A stretch of DNA of 64,000 nucleotides from Sipunculus nudus (GCA_026874595.1 CM049316.1:48858695-48922694); one strand, 5' to 3'; counted from the stretch's first letter, positions 11,471 through 23,355 are shown. The notes: generated by a model not told the origin, from the letters alone. Numbers and translations are program-made.

Positions 11471-12540
11471 AACAAGACGACCAGAGGTCACGCGCTTGCT
11501 GGAATTCAGACAAACAGTAATACCAAGGTAAAGGTAAGTGAGGGCAGTGTAACAAAAACTGGGGGACAGTTTATGTGGCTGTGATTGTTTTTGACAAAGA
11601 TGTGAAGGAAAAATCTGATCCAGAGTAGAAGACAGATAACTAGATCATGCCATAAAGAAGGCAAAGAGGAAGAAAATGAGCCATAATTTGTGAAGATAGG
11701 AACAATATTGACAAAGTTATGAGGAAAATAAATTTTGACTTGTTTTGATGACCTTGGCCATAAACTTTGACCTATGTAAAAAACACATAAAGCTTTCAGA
11801 AATCATTCAAACATACGATACGTGAAAGTTACAAAGTGATTGCTGGTAAACTGTCGCCTGTAGAATGCTATATGTTATACTTAAGAACCAGCAAGCAGGC
11901 GAAATTGAAGACAACTGACAGACATACTGACAAAGTGACACAAAGTTGATACCAACTGACTAGACTAAGTTACGCAGAAGACAAAGATGGAAAAAACATG
12001 AGCCAACGTTTATGATGATTTAGTGTGATGAACACATGCGTTCACGCATTTTACGTGTCAACGTGACAAAGTGTCGGATACCCGGAAACAATAGTTTTGG
12101 ATACTAGAAATATACAAGCACTTGGCGAGTTGTTGTCTCAGCCTGCATGAAAGCTACGGATATTACATATAGGACCAGAATTGACAAAGTTATGAGAAAA
12201 ATAACATTTTAAGGTGTTTTGAAGTGACAGACATAATGACAAAGTGACACAAGGTTGAGATGACCTAACCATGTTATGAAAAGACTCAGAGGAAGAAAAT
12301 ATACTTTAATTTGTGTCATTCAGGTTTACAGTTTTCGGGATATGGCCAAAAGTGATATGTAGTAGTGTTTGAGTGCAGCGCCCCCTAGCGGGCTATTTTC
12401 CGAAAATGAAAGATCGCTTTCGAGATATGAGTGCAAGACATAAGATGTATCAGTTTCAAAGGGATTCCTGCAAAACTGTGGCCTTTAGAATGCTATATAG
12501 GTAAGACACAAGAACCAGTAAGAAGGCGAAATTTTGGACA
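11471..12540 (-). mobile_element. Truncated HINE-like element of the 15239 family
   Basis: It opens with AACAAGACGACCAGAGGTCACGCGCTTGC, the same hairpin-bearing end (GACC-AGA-GGTC, 11479-11489) as the element at 15239. The body 11640-11800 matches 465-905. The matching opposite end is missing, so the copy is truncated near 12540. Confidence 0.55.
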
Positions 12541-13159
12541 ACTATCAATTGCTCCAGCACCACTGGCAATACAACTACTTAATACTGATCACTCGGTTTG
12601 CGTTGAAAAAATTGATCAAGATGTCTTTTTGTTGGTTATTGGGTATTGGGTAACTTTATCAGATTCAATGAAAATTCAATTGTCGAGCCTATCTGGAAAG
12701 TATTCGCACATTGAAGTTTTAAACCAAAGATGCGGGTGACTGCGCATTGTTTGCAATCACAAATGATATAAAGTTTTGTGAAACATTTAGCGTGAGAAGA
12801 CATTTAAAGTCGTGTTTAAGGACAGAAAAATTGTTCTATTCCCCCAAAATAAAAACAGATTTAACATAAGGTAACCAAAGCCTAAATCGGTCAGTAATAA
12901 AATTTTGTTTTCTTGTATCTGCTGTATGGCAGATGCATTGGATAATACGATAATAATAATGTGCTTGATGGTGCTTGTAATAAGTGGTTTACTCTCTCTT
13001 GTGTAGGCTTGGAGCATACACCAGAAGCTAATTTGCTGTATATATTATGAATTGAATATATCTTTTTTATATATGAATGTATGATTTTACATTTTAATGT
13101 ATTATTAAATATCTATACGATATGATATATATATATATTGTTTTTAAAATTGTTTTATA

Positions 13160-13161
<2 letters not shown>
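12541..13161. other. No gene recognised
   Basis: A frame at 12431-12739 starts in repeat sequence and its C-terminal 60 residues match nothing I know. The rest is AT-rich. Confidence 0.4.

Positions 13162-13238
<77 letters not shown>
13162..13238. repeat. (TA)n microsatellite
   Basis: About 38 TA units ending two bases before the LTR at 13241. Confidence 0.95.
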
Positions 13239-13240
<2 letters not shown>

Positions 13241-13966
13241 TGACGGGTCTCAAGAGGCACACACATGAGTGGACAGTAGACACGACCCGGGACAGTACGT
13301 GAAACATGGCTTTATTCTGCAAGAAATGACAAAAGCAAAATTGAGGGACGTGCTGTCCTCATGTTCGAATACTAGAGTGTTGGTGCAATATTGTGGACTT
13401 ATACATACAATAAAAACAACTATAAGGTCCATGCGACAAGACAGAAATATAAACAGTTACATAACATTATAATGTTATATTTATAAATATCGTGGTCCCA
13501 TGGCCAAAATGGGCATTAGATATTACCACTTGCATGGCCTTATTATTACTTATAAGGTGGCGCCACGGCCAAACTGGGCATATAGAACGACCTCACGTTC
13601 CTATAAATTATTACCAATTCTCAGAGAATTACTTTTCTACTATATTTACTTGGTGAACAAAAAGCATGATCATTTAACACGCCTACTGCAAGAAGTGACA
13701 ATACCAGAGTGGCGTCACCTTACATTCGAACGCTTATATACACGACTACAGGTGGCGCTGTAACATCTTAAAGAAAAATAACCAATATAAGGAGGTCACA
13801 GTTCATAGAAAACCCTTGGACATTATGTACAAATTAAATTATAAGTTACAACGATGCCTGACTAGTAAACGGAAGTAAATAACGGACTACAAACTGAAGG
13901 TGGATAAGTACTGTAATGATGCTGGCCTATAATCTAAAGCAGATATGGTTACAGGCTCCCGTTACA
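13241..13966 (-). repeat. 3' LTR of an old minus-strand Gypsy element
   Basis: On the minus strand this 726-bp segment starts TGTAACGGGAGCC directly after a polypurine tract and ends GACCCGTCA, so it has TG...CA ends. A polyadenylation signal (AATAAA on the minus strand) lies near 13310. It follows the integrase C-terminal coding region in the expected order. No second LTR copy was found in the window, so identification rests on position, ends and polypurine tract. The right end of the (TA)n run abuts it. Confidence 0.6.
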
Positions 13967-13981
13967 CCATCCTCCTCTATT
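13967..13981 (-). other. Polypurine tract of the minus-strand Gypsy element
   Basis: The minus strand reads AATAGAGGAGGATGG immediately before the LTR start. This purine block is the usual plus-strand DNA priming site of LTR retroelements. Confidence 0.55.
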
Positions 13982-14319
13982 AAAATCAACCTCGACATTC
14001 CAAGCAAAAACGTTGGGAGATCTTTTAATGAACAATGAATTATTTCACCCGCAGTGACAAATCTGACTCCAAATAAAGAGCAAACAGGCCCGACTTCTTG
14101 TGTAGTTAATCGCTATTTACCGGTTCGTGTGTCCTACCACATAGTCACCGGACCTTAAGTAAGCGGGAGGACGCCTTGGCCGGGATATATAATTTTCCTG
14201 GTCATTATGAGATAATTTTAGGATTCTTGACTAGATATATCAGATGGATTAGTCAAATTATCATTTAAAGACGAGTTATAATTTGGAGGCTTAGGTGCTT
14301 CAGAGTCTACTGGTTCCAG

Positions 14320-15238
14320 TTAGATTATTGGAATCATAGGACAATATACTTGAACCGAACATTTGTACCTCAAGATCTGGTTCCTCGATATCTGAATTTC
14401 AGCTACTGTATTAGTAGACAACTCAGTCTGAGGGACATCACCGGAGATTGAGATATTGTCACATGAAGCACCCACATTATCAAGATCTACGTCAGACATT
14501 TCTGCGATGAACAGTAATAAGATTATCCTCATCAGATGTAACAACAGACTCGTTATCATCAGGAGAACTTTCACGGGGTTTTACTTGCGGTGGTTTATCT
14601 ACAAGAGGAAGACTACTGACGGGTAGCAACATGTTTCGAAGGAGCGTTTTATTTGGACAATCTTTCCCTAAAGGGAATACAACATATACAGGGATGGTAT
14701 CCTTGGGTTGTTTGTTAATGACATACACATGACCGCCTTGCATAAGACCGGACGCATGCGCAGTGCGGTCATAAAGCCTCTTATGACGTGTTATGGGTGA
14801 TACTGATGTACGTTGCGCGATATCGTTGGCTTTTGACAAATGATCTTTTAGTTCTGACTCATAGGTGTTATAATCTCTTTGGTCAGCCTCGTTTTCTCTT
14901 CCTAAAATAATATCTACAGGGAGCCTAGGGTGTCGACCGAATATAAGAAAGAAAGGAGCATACCCAGTGGCCTCATTTCTCGTACAGTTGTACGCGCGTG
15001 TGAGAGGTCCTACATGGGATCGCCAATCCTTTTTCTGTTCACTATTAATTAAGAATACCCAGAATATTTATTAAGGTGCGATTTAACCGCTCGACTTGAT
15101 TACCCTGTGGAGGTATGGGCTTGTCCTAGATTATCTTATGCCAGCCAACCGGCACAAATCCTTGATAAGACGCGACTCAAATTGTCTGCTTTGAACGCTA
15201 TGGATCATAGTCGGAAAGCCATAATGGTCGACAAACAT
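14320..15238 (-). pseudogene. Gypsy integrase fragment: end of catalytic core and C-terminal domain
   Basis: Minus-strand frames encode the later half of a Ty3/Gypsy integrase: the FVDHYGFP motif after the first catalytic region, a Phe-Gly-Arg-His-Pro stretch typical of the 'PFELLFGR' region, then KRLYDR and a GDHVYV-like segment of the C-terminal domain. Several frameshifts and stops break it between 15240 and 14840; 14839-14492 is open. It continues the integrase piece at 18362-18745 on the other side of a 3.1-kb repeat insertion. The acidic tail (14574-14320) is in another frame. This is decayed retroelement DNA, not a host gene. Confidence 0.75.
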
Positions 15239-15456
15239 ACAAGATGACCAGAGGTCACGCGCTTGCCGGAAATGGAAATGATACAGACAGATAGACAGAG
15301 AGTGCATGTAGAAACAGTCATATGAATGAGCAACATTGTGGGGTCAGCAGAAACGGATAATATGTTTATTTATGCATGCTGACCTTTAACAGCTGCATAT
15401 CTTTCTAGTGTAAAAGGGACCAAGTTCAAAATTTTTTTCATGAAATCCCGTTAATC

Positions 15457-16575
15457 TCGTTTGACAAGAAGCAGTGAGACGTTTTCAAGTTTGTCATGTC
15501 AAGCTGGTCATATGTGACAAAATGCCGAACACTAGAACTACTTTGTTGTAAAAGGCGCCGAGTTATAAGCATTTCAGTGACATCTCGTTTGTTCACGTTG
15601 CACAAGATATGGTGCGAGATTTGGGCAGACTTATGGCTTTATCTAATCAAGCAGTTCATATGTGACACAATGCCGAAAACTAGACCTTCGTACCTGTAAA
15701 AATCGCCGAGTTAAAAGCATTTTGGTGAAATCTCGTGTTTTCTCGTTTGACGAGATACGGTGCGAGATTGTGCCTGACTTGGAGTTCTGTCATGTCAAGC
15801 GGGTCATGTGGAACTAAATGCCGAAAACTAGACCTGTCTAGCTGCAGTTCCGTGAAATGTCGTGTTTTCTCGTTTGACGGGATACGGTGCGAGATTTTGC
15901 CTGACATGCATGTCTGTCGTGTCAAGCTGGTCTAGTGGAACAAAATGCCGAAAACCAGACGTGTCTATCTGTAAAACTCGCCGAGTTATTACCAATGCCG
16001 TGAAGTCTCATGTTTTCTCGTTTGACGAGATACGGTGCGACATTCGGCCTGTTTTTCAGTTCTGTCATGTCCAGCAGGTCATGTGAAAGAAAATGCCGAA
16101 AACTAGACCTGTCTAGCTGTAATACTCGCCGAGTTATAAGCATTTCCGTGAAATCTCGTGTTTTCTCGTTTGACGAGATAGGGTGCGAGATTTGGCCTGA
16201 CTTGCACATCTATCGTGTCAAGCTGGTCATGTGGAAGGAAATGCCGGAAACCAGACGTGTCTAGCTGTAAAACTGGCCGAGTTATAAGCATTTCCGTGAA
16301 ATTTCGTGTTTTCTCGTTTGACGAGATAGGGTGCGAGATTTTGCCAGACATGCAGCTCTGTCGTGTCAAGCTTGTTTGGTGGAACGAAATGCCGAAAACC
16401 AGACCTGTCTAGCTGTAAAAGTCGCCGAGTTATAAGCATTTCCGCGAAGTCTCGTTTTTTCTCGTTTGACGAGATATGGCGCGAGATTTGGCGTGACTTT
16501 CAGTTCTGTCATGTCAAGCTGGTCATGTGGAACAAAATGCCGAAAACTAGACTTGCCTATCTTAAAAACTGACAA
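15457..16575 (+). repeat. 148-bp tandem array, first block (about 7-8 units)
   Basis: The marker TCTCGTTTGAC falls at 16016, 16164, 16312 and 16460, exactly 148 bp apart with no indels. Earlier units (15457-15869) are more diverged and less regular. Each unit has a hairpin TCTCG-TTTGA-CGAGA and another, CTAGAC-CT-GTCTAG. Overlapping frames on both strands are all repeat shadows. Confidence 0.95.
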
Positions 16576-16589
16576 AGTTACAAAAAAAT

Positions 16590-16945
16590 GGTCGTGTTAT
16601 TTCAAATTTCCATGATTTTTGCCCAAAAAATGTAACCATGGTAACGGCAAATTTAAGTAAGCTACATATCAAAAGAAAGGCCAGGTGATGACGAAAAAAA
16701 TGAGCTATTGCAGAAGTGGATAAGCCTATTTATGGCGAAGTTATAGTGCAAAAACCGTTAACCACACCTATCGTGACCTTGACCCTTGACCTTGGAGCAA
16801 TGTTGACCAAAAACAATAGGGTTCCAGGGTGTTCGGTTGTCAATCAACCCTGTAAGGGTCATGTCGATTGCTGCAAAATTGTGGCCAGGAGAGCGCAGAC
16901 AAACACACAAAAAAACAAACAAAAAAACAAAAAAACAAACAAACA
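16590..16945 (+). repeat. Array flank with AC-rich tail, first copy
   Basis: This non-satellite flank includes 'aaaatgtaaccatggtaacgg', TGACCTTGACCCTTGACC and a tail of ACAAAC/A units (16897-16943). A nearly identical copy lies at 17935-18295. The tail joins straight onto the middle of a 148-bp unit at 16946, showing a tandem duplication of the whole array-plus-flank block. Confidence 0.85.
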
Positions 16946-17905
16946 GACGAGATACGGTGCGAGATTGTGCCTGACTTGGAGTTCTGTCATGTCAAGCGGG
17001 TCAGGTGGAACTAAATGCCGAAAACTAGACCTGTCTAGCTGCAGTTCCGTGAAATCTCGTGTTTTCTCGTTTGACGGGATACGGTGCGAGATTTTGCCTG
17101 ACATGCATGTCTGTCGTGTCAAGCTGGTCTAGTGGAACAAAATGCCGAAAACCAGACGTGTCTATCTGTAAAACTCGCCCAATTATAACCAATGCCGTGA
17201 AATCTCATGTTTTCTCGTTTGACGAGATACGGTGCGACATTCGGCCTGACTTTCAGTTCTGTTATATCCAGCAGGTCATGTGAAAGAAAATGCCGAAAAC
17301 TAGACCTGTCTAGCTGTAAAACTCGCCGAGTTATAAGCATTTCCGTGAAATCTCGTGTTTTCTCGTTTGACGAGATAGGGTGCGAGATTTGGCCTGACTT
17401 GCACATCTATCGTGTCAAGCTGGTCATGTGGAAGGAAATGCCGGAAACCAGACGTGTCTAGCTGTAAAACTGGCCGAGTTATAAGCATTTCCGTGAAATT
17501 TCGTGTTTTCTCGTTTGACGAGATACGGTGCGAGATTTTGCCAGACTTGCATATCTGTCGTGTCAAGCTGGTCTAGTGGAACTAAATGCCGAAAACCAGA
17601 CGTGTCTAGCTGTAAAACTGGCCTAGTTATAAGCATTTCCGTGAAATCCCGTGTTTTCTCGTTTGACGAGATACGGTGCGAGATTTGGCCTGTCTTGCAG
17701 CTCTGTCGTGTCAAGCTTGTTTGGTGGAACGAAATGCCGAAAACCAGACCTGTCTAGCTGTAAAAGTCGCCGAGTTATAAGCATTTCCGCGAAGTCTCGT
17801 TTTTTCTCGTTTGACGAGATATGGCGCGAGATTTGGCGTGACTTTCAGTTCTGTCGTGTCAAGCTGGTCATGTGGAACAAAATGCCGAAAACTAGATCTG
17901 CCTAG
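16946..17905 (+). repeat. 148-bp tandem array, second block (about 6.5 units)
   Basis: TCTCG markers are at 17065, 17213, 17361, 17509, 17657 and 17805, again exactly 148 bp apart. The block is a near-copy of 15749-16575 with one extra unit, since the block offset grows from 1197 to about 1346 bp across it. Confidence 0.95.
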
Positions 17906-17934
17906 CTTAAAAACTGACAAAGTTACAAAAAAAA

Positions 17935-18296
17935 TGGTCGTGTTATTTCCAATTTCCATGATTTTTGCCCAAAAAATGTAACCATGGTAACGGCAAATTT
18001 AAGTAAGCTACATATCAAAAGAAAGGCCAGGTGATGACGAAAAAAATGAGCTATTGCCAAAATGGATAAGCCTATTTATGGCGAAGTTATAGTGCAAAAA
18101 CCGTTAACCACACCTGTCGTGACCTTGACCCTTGACCTTGGAGCAATGTTGACCAAAAACAATAGGGTTCCAGGGTGTTTGGTTGTCAATCAACCCTGTA
18201 AGGGTCATGTCAATTGCTGCAAAATTGTGGCCAGGAGAGCGCAGACAAACACACAAAAAAACAAAAAAACAAAAAAAACAAAAAAACAAACAGACA
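17935..18296 (+). repeat. Array flank with AC-rich tail, second copy
   Basis: Near-identical to 16590-16945, including the TGACCTTGACCCTTGACC stretch and the AC-rich tail. It leads into the right terminus of the element at 18340-18361. Confidence 0.85.
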
Positions 18297-18361
18297 AATG
18301 GACATACGCAACTGACCAACCAACTTGCCGAAATCGAAGATTTCCGGCAAGCAATCAAAAA

Positions 18362-18745
18362 AGAACAGCGGTGGGTTTCGCTTTCATGGTTATGCAGGGG
18401 ACTGCCATAGCGTACCTAGTATAGTGGTCGGTCATCACAAGAATGTGCTCTACCCCTCCCTTGGACTGTTCAAGACTTAGGAAATCTATACTAAGTAAAT
18501 CCATTTGCCCTAAAGATGATAAAGAAACAAGAGGCGCTACTTGAGGGGGAGTTTTTCTGCGTAGGCAGTAAGCACACTCCTAATTGTATAGTACGAGTGC
18601 GGCCGAGATGGCCAACTTTATCATGGACACCATTAAGAGCGTTTTTCTTGAGACTTCATGGAACTTGGTAGTTGGTGCACAGTATCGCCATTGGATTTAC
18701 AATTATGGTATAGAATACCATCCCGTAACGTCAAGGACTTCAACA
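18362..18745 (-). pseudogene. Gypsy integrase fragment: zinc-binding domain and first part of core
   Basis: The minus strand reads, from high to low coordinate, an HDKVGHLG-type histidine pair, a Cys-Ala-Tyr-Cys pair, then MDLLSIDFLSLEQSKGG and VMTDHYTRYA. These are the HHCC finger and the first catalytic Asp region of a Ty3/Gypsy integrase. The finger has a deletion between its His and Cys pairs. The core is open for about 70 codons and stops at the repeat insertion at 18361; it resumes at 15238. At 18781 the element is interrupted again by the 18782-23534 provirus. Confidence 0.75.
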
Positions 18746-18781
18746 TTTAAAGCAATCGCAATTGACTTCGATTCAGGCTAT

Positions 18782-18960
18782 TGTTATATTATCAAACAAA
18801 ACATTTAAGAACTGATCCCCGATCATAGTTTATATGCGCATGCGCAACTCTCTCTCTTCTCAATATGTCAGCCTCCTGTGGAGCACGCTCGAGTTCGCTG
18901 TATCTGTTTTAATAAAGTCCTATGTTACGTTCATGACAGTGTCAGTGAAATATTACAACA
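18782..18960 (+). repeat. 5' LTR (179 bp)
   Basis: It runs from TGTTATATT to ACAACA. It contains ATGCGCATGCGC and the polyadenylation signal AATAAA near 18911. It differs from the 3' LTR at five positions, including the penultimate base (C here, A in the 3' copy). Confidence 0.95.
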
Positions 18961-18977
18961 TGGTGGCAGCGGCGAAG
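18961..18977 (+). other. Primer binding site
   Basis: TGGTGGCAGCGGCGAAG starts the base after the 5' LTR. A leading TGG, pairing with the tRNA CCA end, is the normal hallmark. The tRNA identity was not determined. Confidence 0.65.
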
Positions 18978-19234
18978 ATAGCTGGGACCCATTGCCAATA
19001 GATACGGACTATTTTCAAAGCGGACAAGCGCGAGCAGCATTTCACTTACCAGCGGACGGCGGCCGTCAGTGACACCAGCCATTTTCCGCCATTTGCTTTT
19101 TGCCGAGTACAGGTCTGTGCGTACACTGTTTAAAACCCGTTACGGGGATATCAGTGACTATCTTACATACAAAGTGACAAACACAGCAACTAAAAACAGT
19201 GTTTAGTGACTTTATCAGTGTACAGTGTACAATC

Positions 19235-20481
19235 ATGTCTCAAACTCAAAGCAACGAGGCGTCAGCAGGATTGTGTGGGATGCATTCACATCATATTTTG
19301 AGCCTAGATCCAACTTCAGATTAGCACGTTTTCAGTTGCGTGATATGAAACAGAAGGCAGCTGAGTCAATTGATTCCTTTGTGACACGCTTACGCAGTCA
19401 AGCACAGAAGTGCAATTTTGCTACCCCTGATGACTTTGATGATAATCTCATAGATCAGATTATTAAGGGCACTGTACATGACCCAGTCAGAAAGAAACTG
19501 TTAAGCCAAGACCCTAAAGATCTGACTTTCAATAAATGCATAGAGATCGCACGCACCCATGAAGTTACGTCTGCCCAGCTGCAGCAGTTTGCCCAACAAA
19601 CAACCATAGGGGAAGTCAAACACATCAAACATAAAAAGCCGCACAAACATGTACAGCGTAGAGGCAAGCATTGTTTCTTTTGTGGTGGTGCGCCACATAA
19701 ACGTGTCGACTGTCCAGCAAAGGACCAGGTATGTAACAAATGTCATATACAGGGACACTTGGGCAAAGTTTGCCAAAACACGAAAAAGGCGCACAAAACA
19801 AACCTGACAAAACCACAGTCCAAAAGAATCAACACCTTAGAGTGCCAAGAGCAGGAGCTACCTGACAACTTTGAGCATTTACAGTTCAGTACACTGACAA
19901 CAGACAGGTCAGAAACCGAAGCCTACGCAACAATACAAATCGTACCATACGCTAACCGTACCACAAACCTTAAAGGCAAGGTGGACACGGGCGCACAAGG
20001 CAATATTTTGCCAGCACGGACTTTCCGCCAGATATTTTTGAGGTGCATAGATAAGGATGGTTGCCCACAAGTTAACCCATCTGGTACCAAACTTTCTGCA
20101 TATAACGGCACCACGATCAAACATTATGGGACAGTAAGCATGAGATGTAGTTTCGAAGGGAGCCCTTACAAAGTTTGTACTTTCTTCGTTGCCGAAACTG
20201 ACGGACCCGTCATATTCGGTCTGCCAACCTGCACTGATATCGGTCTCATCAGACTTAATTGCGAAATAACGCAGGGCACCGGCACCAATAAAACACCAAT
20301 TGAATCATTTGTGCATCTTAAAGAAATGTACCCAGATCGTTTTACAGGACTTGGCAAGTTGCCAGGAGCCTGTAAACTGACATTGAGAGAAGGTGCGTGT
20401 CCAGTTATACACCCGACCCGACGAACACCTATCCAGCTGCGGGACAAAATAAAAGAGGAACTGGACCGAATGATATCCTAA
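19235..20481 (+). pseudogene. Gag and protease part of the Gypsy gag-pol frame
   Basis: The likely start ATG at 19235 opens a frame that closes after about 30 codons, while the long Gag frame (from about 19270) is in another register. This implies a deletion or frameshift that removed the start of Gag. The remaining Gag has a capsid-like region, then two CX2CX4HX4C zinc knuckles at 19672-19713 and 19732-19773, which bind genomic RNA. The protease follows, with its catalytic Asp-Thr-Gly at 19984-19992. The reading ends at a TAA (20479) at the start of the RT, where relatives have a sense codon. The long open frame has no ATG of its own near its beginning; its first codon there is GTG. Confidence 0.9.
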
Positions 20482-21831
20482 GATGTAATTCGTCCTGTGA
20501 CAGAACCCACAGACTGGGTTTCAAGCCTAACATATGTGCCCGAGCAAGACGGGTCTATTCGAGTCTGCCTAGACCCCAAGGCTTTAAATGCAGCACTTAA
20601 GAGGGGCCAACACCATATACCCACGATGGATGAGCTAGCGCACAAGTTCAACAAGGCGACTGTTTTTAGCAAACTTGATGCCAAGTCTGGATACTGATCC
20701 ATCTGTCTGGAACCAGATAGTCAGCTACTGACCACGTTCAATACCCCTTTCGGGCGATATTGTTTCCCACGCTTACCATTTGACCTGAATGTCAGCCAAG
20801 ATGCTTTTCAAGCAGCTATGGACCAAGCACTGGAGGGTCTACCAGGTGTTGTCTCAATTGCGGATGACATCGCAGTTTTTGGCAGCACACAAGCAGAACA
20901 TGATACTAACCTGCACAAACTGATGCAAAGAGCCCAGGAGGTCAACCTTGTCTTCAATGCTGATAAGTCGGTAATCAGGTCTCCAGAAATCCAGTTTTTT
21001 GGAAATATTTACACTAGTGATGGGGTTCGCCCGGACCCTAAAAAAGTGAAGGCAATCCGTGATCTCAAGGCTCCAACCAATGTGGCTGAACTGCAATCGC
21101 TGCTGGGGATGATTACCTACCTGTCACCCTATATACCTCGTCTTAGTCAGCACACTACCCCTCTCCGGCAACTGGTTACTAAGGACAGTGAATTCCAGTG
21201 GAACCACGAACAAGAAGCAGCATTCAGTACGCTTAAAGACATCATATGCAAGGAAACCACACTGACATATTTCAATCCAGAGAAGCCGGCTGTGATTGAA
21301 GTTGATGCAAGCCAGAAAGCTTTAGAGGCCGCACTTACACAAGAGGGCAAAACAATAGCTTTTGCCTCCAAGAGCCTGACAGATGTCGAACATCGATATG
21401 CAAATATCGAACGAGAGTTACTAGCTTGTGTTTTTGGTGCTGAACGTTTTCACCAATATATATTTGGTACCCATTTCGTTATTTTGAGTGACCATAAGCC
21501 ACTAAAAATGATCGCCAAGAAGAGCCTCACAGCGGCACCGGCTCGTTTACAACGGATGCTGTTACGACTACAGCAATACGACTACGAAATAAAATACCGA
21601 CCCGGAAAGGAGATGACACTAGCTGACAGCCTATCGCGACTCCCGACCGGAAAGTCAAGTCCAGAAATAGCACTTGACATATGCGTATCTCTCATCCAGT
21701 TTAGCCAACCGAGGCTTGAACAACTTCGAACGGCTACTCGGGACTATCCAGTACTTGCACACCTCACCAAATACGTTCTAGCGGGTTTCCCGGAGCATAG
21801 GAGAGAAAACCACACCAGCACACGCCTATAG
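20482..21831 (+). pseudogene. Reverse transcriptase and RNase H part of the Gypsy gag-pol frame
   Basis: This continues in the same frame as Gag. The RT palm carries the LDAKSGY region, with a TGA at 20695 where a Trp is usual, and an Ala-Asp-Asp catalytic motif at 20860-20868 in place of the common YxDD. RNase H follows with its Asp (21304), the IERE motif and the SDHKPL motif, all present. A third stop, TAG at 21829, separates RNase H from integrase. Domain order and lengths are normal, and the breaks are point mutations only. Confidence 0.9.
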
Positions 21832-23088
21832 TGGTCGTTCCGTGATGAACTGAGTATCGAAGACGGACTTATTCTCAAAGGTTCACAAGTTATCATTCCG
21901 TCCACACTCCGCCAGCAGTACCTCAGTGACATTCATGCTGGACATCAAGGTGTTACGCGATGCCAGCAGCGAGCCAGAACATGTATTTACTGGCCAGGCA
22001 TCAACAAGGACATTGAATCAATTGTTGCACAGTGCGAGCAATGCAAACGATATCAAGCATCACAGTCCAAAGAAAAACTCATACCTGTGACAGATGATCT
22101 CCCGTACGTGCCATGGTTTACACTTGGAACTGATCTCTTCACTGTCAACAGTGGCAATTATCTCATCATATCTGATTATCATTCCAAGGACCCATTTGTT
22201 GAAAAACTGGGCCCAGACACCAGCAGCCAGATGATCGCAACCATCACAAGTAAGATTTTCTTGATGTTTGGTGTACCTAACAAAATCATCTCCGATAATG
22301 GACCGCAATTTATCGGAAAAGCCTACCAACAGATGTTATCTGACTTCGGGATCACACATATCACCAGTTCACCGCACCACCCCAGTTCACATGGCTTCAT
22401 AGAGCGAGCCATCCGTACGGTGAAAGCCATGATCCGAAAATCGCCACGAGACACCGATATCGCGTTACTAACACTCAGAACCACACCCATTGGCCCACAG
22501 ATACCATCACCGGCCAAGCTGTTATTTGGTCGAGAACTTCCGTGCAACCTCCCCTTGCGCATCAGCGGCCCTAGTAATGACATGTTGCGACAAAAGAAGA
22601 AGGAAAACAGCAAGAAACTCACTAGCATATATGACCAAGAGTACACCGAGCTGAACATGGAACAACCAATTTTGTTTCAAGATGTAGCAAAGAAGTTCTG
22701 GTCACCAGGGACCATTGTTGGGATAGGCCCTGAACCAAGGTCATACACAATTCGCTGTAATCAGACTGGACGATATCTGAGGCGCAACCGAATATTACTG
22801 AAGGCACAACCACCACTATTTGTTGAACAACAACATACACCACCTATGATAAATTGTATGCCAGAAGATCCGGATCCATCTCCTCTGAGCAATTCTGAGC
22901 GTCCAAGACTATTGTCAAAATCAGTCGTCAATACCCCGAAGGCTAAGGATACGCCACCTATACAAACACCGACCCGCGACAAACTCACTACCGTGGAACC
23001 ACGCGATACTTCTCCTGTGACCAAAACTACTCATACCAGGTATGGACGCCAGTCAAAGAAACCTCACAGACTCATTGAAAACATGTAG
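21832..23088 (+). pseudogene. Integrase part of the Gypsy gag-pol frame
   Basis: The same frame continues without further breaks to TAG at 23086. It holds the HHCC finger (HAGHQG ... CEQC, about 21935-22045) and the DDE core: Asp at 22132, Asp at 22294 and Glu at 22402 with exactly 35 residues between the last two. A basic C-terminal domain and a Pro/Thr-rich tail follow. This region would insert the cDNA into the host genome. No envelope frame follows before the polypurine tract. Confidence 0.9.
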
Positions 23089-23344
23089 TGTTGACCAATG
23101 AGATAGCTATCAAGTCTACTGGGCAGAATAATCCCTTCTTGATAGTATTACGTGTTCGGCCTGGGGCAGTCTACCCCCAGAGCTGTCGACATATAGTTTA
23201 AGTGCAGTACTTTGTGGATACAACAGTAATTATCAGAGATAAGATCAAGCGCATAATGAGTTATTTTGCTTAACGAAAAAACTGTATAAGTTCACGTCTG
23301 GACACTATACTTATAAACACTCCTCTTTTTAGTGACTCTGTTTA

Positions 23345-23355
23345 AACAAGGGGGA
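23345..23355 (+). other. Polypurine tract of the Gypsy provirus
   Basis: AACAAGGGGGA immediately precedes the 3' LTR and is the expected plus-strand DNA primer. Confidence 0.8.

Larger units (their letters stand above)
15239..18361 (-). mobile_element. HINE-like element with 148-bp repeat arrays, inserted in a Gypsy integrase
   Basis: The left end is ACAAGAT, then hairpin GACCAGAGGTC (15246-15256) and GCTTGCCGGAAAT (15261-15273). The right end has ATTTCCGGCAAGC (18340-18352), an exact 13-bp reverse complement, then AATCAAAAA. Both flanks are parts of one minus-strand integrase reading in the same direction, which defines the insertion independently of the repeat itself. Inside are two 148-bp arrays separated by a flank carrying TGACCTTGACC and an ACAAAC-rich tail, duplicated about 1.35 kb apart (16590 and 17935). 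The architecture matches the other HINE-like copies; the family name is inference. Confidence 0.65.

Noticed and set aside
15496-17959. Many overlapping 65-95-codon frames on both strands
   Set aside because: They restart every 148 bp in step with the satellite unit and translate one repeat; no coding role.
18584-18808. 74-codon plus frame running into the provirus LTR
   Set aside because: It is antisense to the integrase finger of the older element and ends in LTR sequence.
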